From: an uncultured Hungatella sp.
GTDB lineage: Bacteria > Bacillota > Clostridia > Lachnospirales > Lachnospiraceae
Assembly (NCBI GenBank): GCA_910577935.1
Contig: CAJTOT010000006.1
Coordinates: 85,559-90,694 of the forward strand
DNA length: 5,136 bases
Reading direction: 5' to 3'
Made by a program: the position numbers and the translations under genes. This document shows positions 4,923 to 5,136 of the stretch, piece by piece; position 1 is the stretch's first letter; each line of letters opens with the position of its first letter. Below the pieces are notes generated by a model that saw only the letters and a program-made list of their open reading frames with translations, was not told the origin of the DNA and searched no databases.

Positions 4923-5136
4923 GTGGATTTTTTCAGACCTTTTTCCAGTTCTTCTATCAGCAGTTTTCTGTTGTTTTTCTCCGGATGCTCCAGCACAAGG
5001 GCCAGAAGGGCGTTCAGCTTCTCCCCCATTCCGGGTCCCGGCTTTATCCCTGCTTCCATGAGATCCCGTCCGGTTACCGCCAGCATCTTCAGGCTGACAC
5101 AGTCCCCTCTCCCCCGTATAATCCCGGCCAGCCGGC
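4919..5136 (-). CDS. cca: CCA-adding tRNA nucleotidyltransferase, C-terminal end (cut by window edge)
   Basis: The last 71 codons plus TAA (4921-4919) of a gene entering from the right edge; the gene's start is outside the window. The segment LAVTGRDLMEAGIKPGPGMGEKLNALLALVLEHPEKNNRKLLIEEL is typical of the C-terminal tail domain of class II CCA-adding enzymes. In that domain, G-x-DL-x-x-x-GI-x-PGP-x-x-G-x-x-L-x-x-LL precedes a charged end (here EKGLKKST). The full enzyme adds or repairs the 3' CCA of tRNAs in the cytoplasm. The catalytic head, with its nucleotidyltransferase Asp residues, is not visible. Poly(A) polymerase homologues share the fold, but the GIKPGP motif favours cca. No clear terminator separates it from the cotS-like gene, so read-through into that gene is possible. 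Confidence 0.88.
   Translation of the reverse strand, partial: RLAGIIRGRGDCVSLKMLAVTGRDLMEAGIKPGPGMGEKLNALLALVLEHPEKNNRKLLIEELEKGLKKST

Noticed and set aside
1..5136. CRISPR arrays, insertion sequences, tRNA or rRNA genes, att sites, phage or defence genes
   Set aside because: No spaced repeats, transposase motifs, terminal inverted repeats, cloverleaf-like sequences or rRNA signatures were seen. All protein genes are ordinary chromosomal types.

Overview
The window looks like a chromosomal core region of a spore-forming, gut-type Firmicute, most likely Lachnospiraceae (Clostridium cluster XIVa). The evidence is a clostridial-style MreB N-terminus, a CotS-family spore coat protein, a PgcA-type phospho-sugar mutase, a CmpB-type (PF06541-like) membrane protein and strong GGAGG ribosome binding sites. 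The species assignment is inference from protein character only. Genes are moderately GC-rich, whereas the spacer around 480-600 is strongly AT-rich.

Layout, left to right. (1) Positions 1-366, minus strand: the first 122 codons of mreB, cut by the left edge. (2) Positions 367-894 (528 nt) hold no convincing protein gene. They contain an mreB leader with a hairpin (422-447), a candidate mreB promoter (482-510) with an A/T-rich upstream tract, a tandem direct repeat (554-577), and a run of plus-strand structure from about 594 to 764. That run has two stems capped by GNRA tetraloops, a bulged 13-bp stem, a pyrimidine-rich linker with four CCTA motifs, and a terminator. I read it as a probable undescribed small RNA of about 170 nt. 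A separate promoter for the next gene follows at 837-865. (3) Positions 895-1845, plus strand: a CmpB-like membrane protein with a long charged helical C-terminal extension. (4) Positions 1846-2036: convergent spacer with a perfect 12-bp hairpin and a T7 terminator. (5) Positions 2037-3773, minus strand: alpha-phosphoglucomutase-type enzyme. (6) Positions 3854-4858, minus strand: CotS-family protein with a degenerate kinase-like active site, preceded by a sporulation-type (sigma-E-like) promoter. (7) Positions 4919-5136, minus strand: C-terminus of a CCA-adding tRNA nucleotidyltransferase, cut by the right edge.

The genes do not form one operon. mreB reads left; the small RNA and the CmpB-like gene read right; pgcA, the cotS-like gene and cca all read left but appear separated by their own promoters and, between cotS and pgcA, by a terminator. 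Functionally this is a mix of cell shape, envelope or sporulation, glucose-phosphate metabolism and tRNA maturation. The most novel element is the structured RNA between mreB and the CmpB-like gene.
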